Source: Variovorax sp. J22P240
GTDB taxonomy: Bacteria > Pseudomonadota > Gammaproteobacteria > Burkholderiales > Burkholderiaceae_C
NCBI RefSeq assembly: GCF_030316855.1
Contig: NZ_JASZYR010000007.1
Span: 124,001 to 188,000 of the forward strand
Direction of reading: 5' to 3'
Length of the DNA stretch: 64,000 nt
Below are positions 16,996 to 25,441 of this stretch, piece after piece (position 1 is the first letter of the stretch; the number at the start of each line of letters is the position of its first letter). A model generated the notes under the pieces. That model saw only the letters and a program-made list of their open reading frames with translations, made no database searches and had not been told where the DNA came from. The translations under genes and the position numbers were made by a program.

Positions 16996-18747
16996 ATGAA
17001 GATGAAAGTACTTGCCGGTGCGCGCTCCAGCCACCAGCTAATTGCCAACCTCATGTTCGGTGCCGTCGCATGCGCGACGATCGCGGCATGCGGGGGGGGC
17101 AACTCGGTGCCGGCAATGCTGCCTGCATCGGTGACGCCGTCGGAGTCGCCAGTCGCGGCTGATGCCGTCTACACGAATGCGAAGGTCGTCACAGTGGACG
17201 GCAACTCCACCATCGCACAGGCGATCGCCGTTAAGGATGGCAAGTTTCTGCGCGTCGGCTCCAACGACGAAGCGCTTCAGCACCGCGGCAGCGCCACGAC
17301 GGTGGTCGATCTGAAAGGCCGCACGGTGATCCCGGGGCTGACTGACAGCCACTTTCACGATGCGGGCGGCGGGCCTGGTGTGGACTTGTCAAAGACACGT
17401 TCGTTGTCCGAGCTGTTTGCCAAAGTCACTGAAGGGGCAGCCAAGGCTGCGCCCGGCGCTGTCGTGGTGTCCAACGCCGACTGGCATGAGGCTCAATTGG
17501 CTGAGCAGCGTCTGCCCACGGCGGCCGAGCTGGAAGTCGCAGCGCCCGGCGTTCCAGTGGCGCTGGTGCGCGGCGGCCACAGCATGTTCCTGAACACGAC
17601 CGCGCTGATCAAGTTCGGCATTACCACCTCCACGCAGGTGCCTGCCGGTGGCGCGATTCCGAAGGATGCGCAAGGCAACTTGACGGGTGAATTGACCGAT
17701 GCTGCGAAAGCGCTGGCACCACTGCCGGCACCGCCTGCAGTGACGGTCGCTGATCTGGCTGCACAGCAAAAGGTGCTCAATTCGTACGGCCTCACCAGTG
17801 TACGGATGCCAGGCATCACTCTGGCGACCTATCGGCAACTGCAGGAGTTGCGCGACACGAGGCAGGCCACCGTGCGCTACAGCGTGCTCTTCCGCATCGC
17901 CAACGCATCGGGCATCTCGCCGCTGGCAACAGCTGGTGTCAAGCCTCTTGAGGGTGACGAATGGGTGAAGGTATGGGGCATCAAGCTCGGCGTGGACGGC
18001 GGCTTCGAAGGCGGCCGCATGACCAAGGCATATCTCGATCCGCTTGGCGCGGGTGGCACCTACTTCGGCTTGCAGACCATGACGCAGACCGCATTCGACG
18101 ACACCGTGCTTGCGCTCAACAAGCAGGGTTGGCGCGCAGCAGTGCACGCGGTAGGCGATGCCGCGGTGGACCAAGTTCTCTCGGGCTTCGAGAAGGCTAA
18201 CGCGGACAAGGACCTGACCAAGGCCGGGTGGGCGATCGAACATGCGTTCGTCACGCGGCCGGACCAGTACCCAAAGATGAAGGCGATGAACCTGCGCCTG
18301 TCTGTGCAGGACCACCTGTATCTGGCAGCGCCCGTGCTCAAGGGCTATTGGGGGCTGGACCGCGCGTCGCAGGTGACGCCGCTCAAGACCTACATGGATC
18401 AGGGCTTCCTGCTAGCGCTGGGTACCGACTCGTCTGTCGTGCCGTTGAATCCGTTCTGGGTGATGTATCACTTCCTGAGCCGCGAGACGATCTCTGCTGG
18501 CGTTTACGGCTCCAACGAAGCGGTGACTTCGCGCGAGGCGGTCCTCAGGATGATCACGCTGAACAACGCCAAGCTCACAGATGAGGAAGCCATCAAGGGC
18601 TCGATCGAGCAGGGCAAGCTGGCCGACTTCGTCGTGCTGTCGGCCGACTACATGACCATCCCCGACAAACAGGTCGAAAGTCTCAAGGCCTATGCCACGT
18701 TCGTCGGTGGCACCCTGGTCTACAAGGACCCGGAATTCTCGCTATGA
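16996..18747 (+). CDS. Amidohydrolase family lipoprotein (YtcJ-like)
   Basis: A 583-residue metal-dependent hydrolase of the YtcJ/amidohydrolase-3 group. The N-terminus has a lipoprotein signal with the lipobox TIAAC (Cys32) followed by GGG, so the enzyme should be anchored in the outer membrane or periplasmic face, which is less usual than the cytoplasmic members. The barrel follows: VYTNAKVVTVDGN, GRTVIPGLTDSHFHDAGG with the metal HxH, the NADWHEAQL block, the metal-lysine region VKVWGIKLGVDGGFEGG, AVHAVGDAAVDQVL and GTDSSVVPLNPFW with the catalytic Asp. AAAAGGAGACAG precedes the ATG at 16996. Its stop overlaps the start of a DUF3299-like gene (ATGA), so they are translationally coupled. 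The substrate is unknown. Confidence 0.85.
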   Translation: MKMKVLAGARSSHQLIANLMFGAVACATIAACGGGNSVPAMLPASVTPSESPVAADAVYTNAKVVTVDGNSTIAQAIAVKDGKFLRVGSNDEALQHRGSATTVVDLKGRTVIPGLTDSHFHDAGGGPGVDLSKTRSLSELFAKVTEGAAKAAPGAVVVSNADWHEAQLAEQRLPTAAELEVAAPGVPVALVRGGHSMFLNTTALIKFGITTSTQVPAGGAIPKDAQGNLTGELTDAAKALAPLPAPPAVTVADLAAQQKVLNSYGLTSVRMPGITLATYRQLQELRDTRQATVRYSVLFRIANASGISPLATAGVKPLEGDEWVKVWGIKLGVDGGFEGGRMTKAYLDPLGAGGTYFGLQTMTQTAFDDTVLALNKQGWRAAVHAVGDAAVDQVLSGFEKANADKDLTKAGWAIEHAFVTRPDQYPKMKAMNLRLSVQDHLYLAAPVLKGYWGLDRASQVTPLKTYMDQGFLLALGTDSSVVPLNPFWVMYHFLSRETISAGVYGSNEAVTSREAVLRMITLNNAKLTDEEAIKGSIEQGKLADFVVLSADYMTIPDKQVESLKAYATFVGGTLVYKDPEFSL

Positions 18748-19274
18748 GCGGACGCGCGCAGGCTGGCCGGCGCTTCACTGCATTTGCCGTGGCGACGGTC
18801 ATTGCGCTGGCCGGTGCCGCAGTCCATGCGCATGACGACGAGCACGAAGGCGAACTCGACTTCGGCCGCGCGCCACAAGGCACCATGCTGTGGGGCACGC
18901 TAGCCAAGGTAGGCGTGTGGCGCAGCGAGGGCAAACTGGTGCGCAAATTCACCCAGCCGATCCGCCAGTACGATGGCAAAAAGGTCACGCTGTATGGCTA
19001 TGTGACGCTGGTTGATGGCCCAACAAGCCCGCATCGCATGTTTCTTCTGAGCTCGCAGAAGATTGCGTGCCGCGGCTGCGCAAGGCCAGTGGAGCCGGAA
19101 GGCATCGTGGAGGTCAGCCTGAAACGGCCGGCCGATCTGCGGCGGCTGGCCGGGCCCGCGGAAGTTCTGGCAGTGCGCGGCAAGCTGGAACTGGTGCAGG
19201 ACGACGCCACCGCACTGCTATACCGGCTTGCCGACAGCGAGATAGTGACATTGCGCAGCGTGAACAGTCACTGA
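18744..19274 (+). CDS. Exported DUF3299-like protein
   Basis: A 176-residue protein with a Sec signal peptide (RRFTAFAVATVIALAGAAVH then A), a His/Glu-rich start (HDDEHEGE), then a DUF3299-like core: YDGKKVTLYGYVTLVDG, HRMFLLSSQKIACRGCARPV and ILE-type segment LAVRGKLEL. DUF3299 proteins are small periplasmic or lipoproteins often next to transport or lyase genes; no reaction is established. The C-x2-C in IACRGCARP and the His-rich start might bind a metal, which is a guess. It overlaps the amidohydrolase by 4 bp and therefore probably works with it in the periplasm. Confidence 0.65.
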   Translation: MSGRAQAGRRFTAFAVATVIALAGAAVHAHDDEHEGELDFGRAPQGTMLWGTLAKVGVWRSEGKLVRKFTQPIRQYDGKKVTLYGYVTLVDGPTSPHRMFLLSSQKIACRGCARPVEPEGIVEVSLKRPADLRRLAGPAEVLAVRGKLELVQDDATALLYRLADSEIVTLRSVNSH

Positions 19275-19665
19275 ACTGGGACGCAGTTTCGCTGGTGGCT
19301 GCCAACTACGTTGTGCCTTCATCGCATGGTTGCGACGGACAGATCGATGTCAGTATGTGGCACGTGGAGCGCGCCTCGCGCCGACCAACGCCCGACCTGC
19401 CCACCTGGTGGGACATCAACCATGGGCTTTGGGAGCGAACGACCGCATCGCACAAGCGAGCGGACTTTCAGTCTCGAGGAGCTGGTGTGACGAGTGCTCA
19501 GCACGAGAGGGTGCATGCGAGCCTTCCTAGCCGCTCGGGCGCAGGGCGTTTATTGCGCCGCGTGCATCAATAGGACCAAACATTGCAATTCCCTTAAGTT
19601 AGCCTGCGTCGCACACTTGCTCCCAGATCCGCTGCCATTTGGTGCAGCTGGCAAAGGAGACAACA
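19275..19665. other. Intergenic upstream of the C5-dicarboxylate operon
   Basis: 391 bp with no supported gene. It must contain the promoter for the operon that starts at 19666. No palindrome of convincing length was found by eye. The end holds GCAAAGGAGACAACA, the Shine-Dalgarno of the TTG-started hydratase. Confidence 0.4.
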
Positions 19666-20526
19666 TTGGACGCACAGCAAGATCAGCTGCAATCGTGGGT
19701 CGGACGCAGCGAAAGAATCGAAGACACCATTAGCCCCACCCCCATGGTCGCACTGACGGCGACGTTGGACCATCCGGCGATCCCGGCAAGTGCCGGCACC
19801 ACGCTTCCTCCACTTTGGCATTGGCTCTACTTCCTGCCGATGCATCGACAGAGCGAAATCGGCGCTGACGGCCATGCCAAGCGCGGCGGCTTCCTTCCGC
19901 CGGTTCCGTTGCCTCGACGCATGTGGGCCGGCAGCCAGTTCGAGTTCCGCGCTCCGATTCGCGTAGGCGACCGTGTCGTACGCACCTCGACCATCGATGA
20001 CGTCACGACCAAGGAAGGCCGCACCGGCAAGCTTGTATTCGTGAAGGTGCGTCACGAAGTACGTTGCAACGAGGCCGTCGAGCCGGCCCTGGTCGAGTTC
20101 CACGACATCGTCTACCGCGAAGCACAGGGCCCGAACGATGTAGTGCCACCGCCCCAGGCCGCCCCGGCCGATGCCGCCTGGCGCCGCGAGATCGTGCCGG
20201 ACGACGTGCTGCTGTTTCGCTATTCGGCGCTCACCTTCAATGGCCACCGCATCCACTACGACCGCCAGTACGTGACTCAGGTCGAAGGCTACCCGGGCCT
20301 GATCGTGCACGGTCCCTTGATCGCGACACTTCTGATGGACCTTCTGCGCCGCGAGCTGCCAGAAGCCGACGTCGCAAGCTTTCGCTTCAAGGCCGTCCGC
20401 CCGACTTTCGACCTGAACGCTTTTCACGTCAGCGGCCAACCTCAGGCCGACGGCAAGACCATCCGTCTGTGGGCTTCGGACCACGACGGCTGGCTGACGA
20501 TGGACGCTACCGCAGTGCTGCGCTGA
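19666..20526 (+). CDS. Itaconyl-CoA / mesaconyl-C4-CoA hydratase-like protein (hot-dog fold)
   Basis: A 286-residue enzyme of the FAS1-like dehydratase/Meh/Ich group. The first half has IEDTISPTPMVALTATLDHP and a basic LPRRMWAGSQFEFRAPIRVG segment; the second hot-dog has the catalytic region LTFNGHRIHYDRQYVTQVEG (Asp/His) followed by GLIVHGPLIATLLMDLL. It would hydrate a C5 unsaturated acyl-CoA to citramalyl-CoA. The start is a TTG at 19666: AAAGGAGACAAC lies 6-8 bases upstream and no ATG exists until codon 27, inside the conserved part. It is the first of five co-directional genes, followed by a CoA-transferase and a CitE-like lyase, the same trio as the bacterial itaconate degradation pathway. 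Confidence 0.75.
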   Translation: MDAQQDQLQSWVGRSERIEDTISPTPMVALTATLDHPAIPASAGTTLPPLWHWLYFLPMHRQSEIGADGHAKRGGFLPPVPLPRRMWAGSQFEFRAPIRVGDRVVRTSTIDDVTTKEGRTGKLVFVKVRHEVRCNEAVEPALVEFHDIVYREAQGPNDVVPPPQAAPADAAWRREIVPDDVLLFRYSALTFNGHRIHYDRQYVTQVEGYPGLIVHGPLIATLLMDLLRRELPEADVASFRFKAVRPTFDLNAFHVSGQPQADGKTIRLWASDHDGWLTMDATAVLR

Positions 20527-20562
20527 CCCCGCCCCAACCACAACATCAAGAGAGACAAATTC

Positions 20563-21753
20563 ATGCAGCCACTCAATGGCATCACCGTCGTCACGCTGGA
20601 GCACGCGATTGCGGCGCCCTTCGCCACTCGTCAACTGGCTGACCTCGGGGCCCGCGTCATCAAGATCGAGCGCCCAGGTTCGGGCGACTTCGCCCGCGGT
20701 TACGACGAACGCGTTCGCGGCCTGGCGTCGCACTTTGTCTGGACCAACCGCTCCAAGGAAAGTCTCACGCTCGACGTGAAGCACCCCGAGGCAGCCACGA
20801 TTCTCGAGCGCCTGGTCATGGAGAAAGCCGACGTGGTCGTGCAGAACCTGGCACCGGGCGCTGCAACGCGCCTCGGCCTGGGCTACGACAAGCTGGCCGG
20901 CGTCAAACCAGGCTTGATCGTCTGCGACATTTCTGGGTACGGGGACGACCCGCACAATCCCGGCCCGTACCGGGACAAGAAGGCCTACGACCTCTTGATC
21001 CAAAGCGAGGCCGGCTTTGTCTCCGTGACAGGCACGCCCGAAGAGCCCTGCAAGGCGGGCCCCTCGATCGCGGACATCGCCGCCGGCATGTACGCGTACA
21101 GCAGCATCCTGGCGGCGCTACTGCAGCGCGGCCAGACCGGCAAGGGCCAACGCATCGACATCTCCATGCTGGAGTCGCTCGCCGAATGGACCAGCTACCC
21201 GCTCTACTACGCATTCGAAGGCGCCGCGCCTCCGCCGCGCACCGGCGCCAGCCATGCGACGATCTATCCCTACGGTCCGTTCCCGGCAGGCGACGGCGCC
21301 ACCGTCATGCTCGGTCTGCAGAACGAGCGCGAATGGGTCAGCTTCTGCGACAAGGTGCTGGAGCAACCCGATCTCGCGAACGATCCGAGGTTCACCGCCA
21401 ACTTCAAGCGTGTGGCAGAGCGGGTTGCGTTGCGCCAGATCATCGTGGACGCCTTTCAGCCCCTGACTGGCAGGCAGGTGGTCGAGCGGCTCGAGGCCGC
21501 GCAGATCGCCAACGCACAGGTCAACACCATGAAGGAAGTCTGGGCGCATCCGCAGCTCGAGGCACGTGGGCGCTGGACCGAGGTGGGGACGGCGATGGGA
21601 CCGGTTCCCGCCATGCTGCCTCCCGGCACGTGGGATACCGGTCCCCGCATGGACCCCGTGCCAGCGCTCGGCGAACACACGGACGCGATCCTGGGTGAGC
21701 TCGGCTACAGCGCGGCCGAGATCGCCGGACTGCACACATCCAAAGCCGTCTGA
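20563..21753 (+). CDS. CaiB/BaiF family CoA-transferase (itaconate/mesaconate/citramalate type)
   Basis: A 396-residue class III CoA-transferase. Family landmarks in order: GITVVTLEHAIAAPFATRQL, LGARVIKIERPGSGDFAR, FVWTNRSKESLTLD, and the catalytic Asp in DKKAYDLLIQSEAGF near residue 150, then GDGATVMLGLQNEREW. It would move CoA from succinyl- or acetyl-CoA to a dicarboxylic acid. It lies 36 bp after the hydratase and 10 bp before the lyase. In Pseudomonas aeruginosa and Yersinia the equivalent set activates itaconate; mesaconate or citramalate are also possible substrates here. Confidence 0.85.
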   Translation: MQPLNGITVVTLEHAIAAPFATRQLADLGARVIKIERPGSGDFARGYDERVRGLASHFVWTNRSKESLTLDVKHPEAATILERLVMEKADVVVQNLAPGAATRLGLGYDKLAGVKPGLIVCDISGYGDDPHNPGPYRDKKAYDLLIQSEAGFVSVTGTPEEPCKAGPSIADIAAGMYAYSSILAALLQRGQTGKGQRIDISMLESLAEWTSYPLYYAFEGAAPPPRTGASHATIYPYGPFPAGDGATVMLGLQNEREWVSFCDKVLEQPDLANDPRFTANFKRVAERVALRQIIVDAFQPLTGRQVVERLEAAQIANAQVNTMKEVWAHPQLEARGRWTEVGTAMGPVPAMLPPGTWDTGPRMDPVPALGEHTDAILGELGYSAAEIAGLHTSKAV

Positions 21754-21763
21754 GGTCGCCACC

Positions 21764-22594
21764 ATGCCCGCTGAACTACCGCCTCCTGCGCGCACCTACC
21801 TCTTCGTGCCTGGCACCCGCCCGGAACGTTTTGACAAGGCGCTGGCCAGCGGTGCCGACAAGGTCGTTCTCGACCTCGAGGACGCCGTGGCTGCCGACGA
21901 CAAGGCCACTGCACGCGGCGTTGTCGCGACATGGCTGCAGAATGCGACGCCCGCAGACCGGTCGCGCGTCGTCGTGCGTATCAATGACGCGAACTCGTCC
22001 TGGTTTGCCGCGGACCTTGCGGCGTTGGGCGACGCGCATGGGATCAGCTTGCTCTTGCCCAAGGCAGAGTCGGCCGCGCAGATCGAAGAGACCCAGGCGG
22101 CTTTGCCCGACGCGGGCATCCTCGCGCTCATCGAAAGCGCACGCGGGGTGTCGGAAGTCGACCGCATTGCGGCCGCCGGCGCGCAACGCCTGGTGTTCGG
22201 AACGCTCGATTTCGCACTCGACCTCGACATGGACATCTCGACGGACGCCTCCGGCCTTGGCTATGCAGCCAGCCGGATCGCGATCGCCTCGCGCCTGGCG
22301 AGCCTGCCGGCACCGGTCGCCGGCGTCACGCCGCAGCTCGACGACGAGGCGCGGCTGATGTCGGATCTGGCCGAGGCCAGACGGTTTGGCTTCGGCGCCA
22401 AGCTCTGTATCCACCCGCGCCAGGTACAGCCGATTCACACCGCACTGCGTCCGAGCGCGGAGGCACTGGACTGGGCCAACCGCGTCCTGGTTGCCGATGC
22501 CGCATCGCCCGGCGCAGCCCGCCTCGACGGCCGCATGGTCGACCGTCCCGTGGTGCTCCAGGCGCAACGCACGCTGGCCCTGGCCCGCAGCTGA
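21764..22594 (+). CDS. HpcH/HpaI (CitE-like) lyase, probable citramalyl-CoA lyase
   Basis: A 276-residue Mg-dependent TIM-barrel lyase. Motifs: RTYLFVPGTRPERFDKALAS, ADKVVLDLEDAVA with the acidic pair, RVVVRINDANSSWF, LPKAESAAQIEE, ALIESARGV with the metal-binding Glu, and KLCIHPRQVQPIH. It would split citramalyl-CoA to pyruvate and acetyl-CoA. It follows the CoA-transferase by 10 bp. Context with the hydratase makes the citramalyl-CoA role more likely than malyl-CoA or citrate lyase function, as the other citrate lyase subunits are absent. Confidence 0.82.
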   Translation: MPAELPPPARTYLFVPGTRPERFDKALASGADKVVLDLEDAVAADDKATARGVVATWLQNATPADRSRVVVRINDANSSWFAADLAALGDAHGISLLLPKAESAAQIEETQAALPDAGILALIESARGVSEVDRIAAAGAQRLVFGTLDFALDLDMDISTDASGLGYAASRIAIASRLASLPAPVAGVTPQLDDEARLMSDLAEARRFGFGAKLCIHPRQVQPIHTALRPSAEALDWANRVLVADAASPGAARLDGRMVDRPVVLQAQRTLALARS

Positions 22595-22639
22595 CAGACC
22601 TCATTCACCAACTTCCACCGCAGAAAGAGACAACACACC

Positions 22640-23986
22640 ATGGCCTCCACCATCATCGACTCACGCATCTTCGGCGACATGTTCAGCGACTCGCGTATGC
22701 GCGACGTCTGGTCCGACGAGAACCGCACCGCCAAGTACCTGGACATCGAGCGCGCCCTTGCGAAAGTCCAGGGCGAGCTCGGCATCATCCCGAAGGAAGC
22801 GGCCGATGAGATCGTCCGCAACTGCAACCTGTCGCAGATCGACTGGGACAAGCTCAAGGCCAAGACCGAGCAGATCGGCTATCCCATCATTGCCGTGGTC
22901 AACCAGATCAATGCGAACTGCCGGGACAAGCTCGGCGAGTACTGCCACTGGGGTGCCACCACGCAGGACATCACCGACACGGCCGCCGTGCTTCAGATGC
23001 GCGAAGGCCTCGCGCTGGTCGAGCAGGATCTGGACGAGATCGGAGATGCGCTCGCGGCCCTCGCCAAGAAATACCGCGACACGCCCGTCATCGGCCGCTC
23101 CAACCTTCAGCAGGCCACGCCGATCACCTTCGGCTACAAGATGGCCAGTATCCTGGCGGGCATCGATCGTCACCGCGAGCGCCTGCAGCAGCTCAAGCCG
23201 CGCGTCCTCATGGGGGAGTTCGGCGGCGCATCGGGCACCTTGTCCTCGCTGGAGAAGGGCGCCATGGACACCCAGGCCGGATTGATGAAGGAGCTGGGAC
23301 TGGCCCAGCCGCTGATCTCGTGGCACACGGTGCGCGACACCATCGCGGAGGTCGGTGCCTTCCTCGGGCTGGTCGGCGGCTCGCTCGGCAAGATCGCGAT
23401 GGACGTCAAGCTGATGATGCAGACCGAAGTGGCCGAGGTCTTCGAGCCCTTCGCGCCGGGCCGCGGCTCGTCGTCGACGATGCCGCAAAAGCGCAACCCG
23501 ATCTCCTGCCTCTACATTCACGCCAACATCTCGGTCGCGCGCCAGCACGCGGCCGCGCTGATGGATGCGATGGTGGCAGACCACGAGCGCTCGACCGGCC
23601 CCTGGGAAATCGAGTGGGTGTCGCTGCCGGAGATCTTTTGCCTGATGTCAGGCGCGCTGAAGCAGACCAAGTTCATTCTCAAGGGCCTGGAGGTCGACGC
23701 CACCCGCATGCGCGCCAACATCGACATCACCAACGGGCTCGTGATGTCCGAGGCCGTGATGATGGGGTTGGGCCCGTACATTGGCCGTGAATACGCTCAC
23801 GACCTGGTCTATGACCTGTGCCGTCAGGCACGCTCCGACAACCGTCCGTTGATCGAGATCCTGGCCGCCCACCCGGAGATCAACAAGCACGTCACGCGAG
23901 CCCAGCTCGATGCGATGTGCGACCCGGCCAACAACCTCGGCCAAGCCGGCGTCATGGTCGATCGTGTGCTCACCGCGCGCGGCTGA
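22640..23986 (+). CDS. Fumarase/aspartase superfamily lyase (adenylosuccinate-lyase/CMLE-like)
   Basis: A 448-residue member of the superfamily that eliminates or cyclises substrates leaving a fumarate-like group. The family signature GSSSTMPQKRNPIS is at about residue 275; EYCHWGATTQDITDTAA and FGGASGTLSSLEKGA give the other two active-site regions; the C-terminal ADSL_C-like domain ends in GLVMSEAVMMGLGPYIGREY. It is distinct from housekeeping PurB in its 3-carboxymuconate cycloisomerase-like layout. It lies 45 bp after the lyase gene with AAAGAGACAACAC before the ATG. In this operon it may release or add to a C4/C5 unsaturated diacid (for example from an amino or imino diacid), but this is inference. 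Confidence 0.8.
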   Translation: MASTIIDSRIFGDMFSDSRMRDVWSDENRTAKYLDIERALAKVQGELGIIPKEAADEIVRNCNLSQIDWDKLKAKTEQIGYPIIAVVNQINANCRDKLGEYCHWGATTQDITDTAAVLQMREGLALVEQDLDEIGDALAALAKKYRDTPVIGRSNLQQATPITFGYKMASILAGIDRHRERLQQLKPRVLMGEFGGASGTLSSLEKGAMDTQAGLMKELGLAQPLISWHTVRDTIAEVGAFLGLVGGSLGKIAMDVKLMMQTEVAEVFEPFAPGRGSSSTMPQKRNPISCLYIHANISVARQHAAALMDAMVADHERSTGPWEIEWVSLPEIFCLMSGALKQTKFILKGLEVDATRMRANIDITNGLVMSEAVMMGLGPYIGREYAHDLVYDLCRQARSDNRPLIEILAAHPEINKHVTRAQLDAMCDPANNLGQAGVMVDRVLTARG

Positions 23987-24066
23987 CCAGACCCTGGCCC
24001 TTCACTGTCGACCAAGCCGGCGCAGACCGGTACGCATCTGTGCGCCCTGAATCTGGAGACAACGTC

Positions 24067-25401
24067 GTGAACATCCGCAAAGTATTAAAGCTTCTCTACG
24101 TACAGGTCCTGATCGGCCTGATCCTCGGTATCACCGTGGGCCACTACTGGCCCGAGTTCGGCGCCGCCCTCAAGCCGCTCGGCGACGGCTTCGTCAAGCT
24201 GGTCAAGATGATGATCGCGCCGGTGGTGTTCTGCACCATCGTGAGCGGCATCACGTCCCTGGGCGACTCCAAGGAAATCGGCAAGACCCTGCTCAAGGCG
24301 ATGGGACTCTTCTACGCCCTGACGATCATTGCGCTCCTCACGGGCTTGGCCACCGTCCTGCTGATCCAGCCGGGCGCCGGGATGCACATCGATCCGAAGA
24401 ACCTCGACGCCTCCGTGGCGACCCGCTTCGCGAACCAGGTGCATATCCACGGCTTCACCGACTTCGTCATGCACATCATCCCGAATGCGTTCGTCGGCGC
24501 CTTCGCTGAGGGCGAGGTGTTGCCGGTACTGCTGCTCGCAGTGCTCTGTGGATTCGGTCTGACGAAGATCGGGACGGCGGCCAAGCCGGTGCTCGAGGGC
24601 ATCGAAGGCTTCTCGCACATGCTCTTCGCGGCCTTCGGCATCATCATGCGGCTGGCACCGATCGGCGCCTTCGGCGCGATGGCATTCACAGTGGGGCGCT
24701 ACGGCATCCAGTCGATCGGCTCGCTCGGACTGCTGATCGGCACCTTCTATGTGGCCTGCATCTTCTTTGTCGTCGTGGTGCTGGGCGTGCTGTCGCGTCT
24801 GCACGGTTTCAAGCTGTGGCAGCTGATGCGATACATCAAGGAAGAGTTGCTGGTCGTGCTCGGCACCTCATCCAGCGAACCTGTCCTCCCCCGACTCCTG
24901 CTCAAGCTCGAACGGCTTGGATGCAAGAAGGGCGTGGTCGGGCTGGTGCTTCCGACAGGCTATTCGTTCAATCTCGACGGGACGGCCATCTACCTCACGC
25001 TGGCGTCGATGTTCATCGCCCAGGCCTGCGACATCCATCTGTCGTGGCTCCAGATCGGCTCGATGCTGGGCATCATGCTGCTCACCTCCAAGGGCGCAGC
25101 GGGGGTGACGGGCAGTGGCTTTGTCGCCTTGGTGGCCACGCTCACGGTCATGCCTGATCTTCCAGTGGCCGGTGTGGCGCTGATCGTCGGGATCGATCGC
25201 TTCATGTCCGAGGCTCGGGCGCTCACCAGCACCATCAGCAACGCAGTGGCCTGTATCGTGGTCTCCATCTGGGAAAACGCTTGCGACCGAGACGTACTGA
25301 AGCGCGAGCTGGCGGCGAATTACGCCAACACCGAGCACGAGCTCGAAGAAGGGTCCGGAGACTTGCAGTTGCCGCTCGGCCACACCGGCACAGCCCACTG
25401 A
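24067..25401 (+). CDS. dctA: C4-dicarboxylate:cation symporter DctA
   Basis: A 444-residue inner-membrane symporter of the DAACS family. It shows about eight hydrophobic helices, KMMIAPVVFCTIVSGITSLG, the serine-rich hairpin LVVLGTSSSEPVLPRLLLKL, then the ion-binding GYSFNLDGTAIYLTLASMFI and LLTSKGAAGVTGSGFVALVA. It takes up succinate-like diacids with H+ or Na+. The start is GTG at 24067 (VNIRKVLKLLYVQ...), with CTGGAGACAAC upstream; upstream codons in the open frame are overlap with the previous gene. It is the last gene of the operon and may import the C5 diacid metabolised by the earlier genes. A hairpin with T-run follows at 25410. Confidence 0.88.
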   Translation: MNIRKVLKLLYVQVLIGLILGITVGHYWPEFGAALKPLGDGFVKLVKMMIAPVVFCTIVSGITSLGDSKEIGKTLLKAMGLFYALTIIALLTGLATVLLIQPGAGMHIDPKNLDASVATRFANQVHIHGFTDFVMHIIPNAFVGAFAEGEVLPVLLLAVLCGFGLTKIGTAAKPVLEGIEGFSHMLFAAFGIIMRLAPIGAFGAMAFTVGRYGIQSIGSLGLLIGTFYVACIFFVVVVLGVLSRLHGFKLWQLMRYIKEELLVVLGTSSSEPVLPRLLLKLERLGCKKGVVGLVLPTGYSFNLDGTAIYLTLASMFIAQACDIHLSWLQIGSMLGIMLLTSKGAAGVTGSGFVALVATLTVMPDLPVAGVALIVGIDRFMSEARALTSTISNAVACIVVSIWENACDRDVLKRELAANYANTEHELEEGSGDLQLPLGHTGTAH

Positions 25402-25409
25402 ATCCGGGG

Positions 25410-25434
25410 GCGGGCTTCGGGTACGGCCCGCTTT
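25410..25434. terminator. Hairpin terminator between dctA and convergent lysR
   Basis: GCGGGC at 25410-25415 pairs with GCCCGC at 25426-25431, followed by TTT. It sits between the stop of dctA (25401) and the stop of the convergent LysR gene (25442), so it could serve both. The T-run is short. Confidence 0.5.
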
Positions 25435-25441
25435 CAGCTTC

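Noticed and set aside
19594..21003. A 469-codon antisense frame over the hydratase and CoA-transferase genes
   Set aside because: It crosses two recognisable genes and has no domain features.
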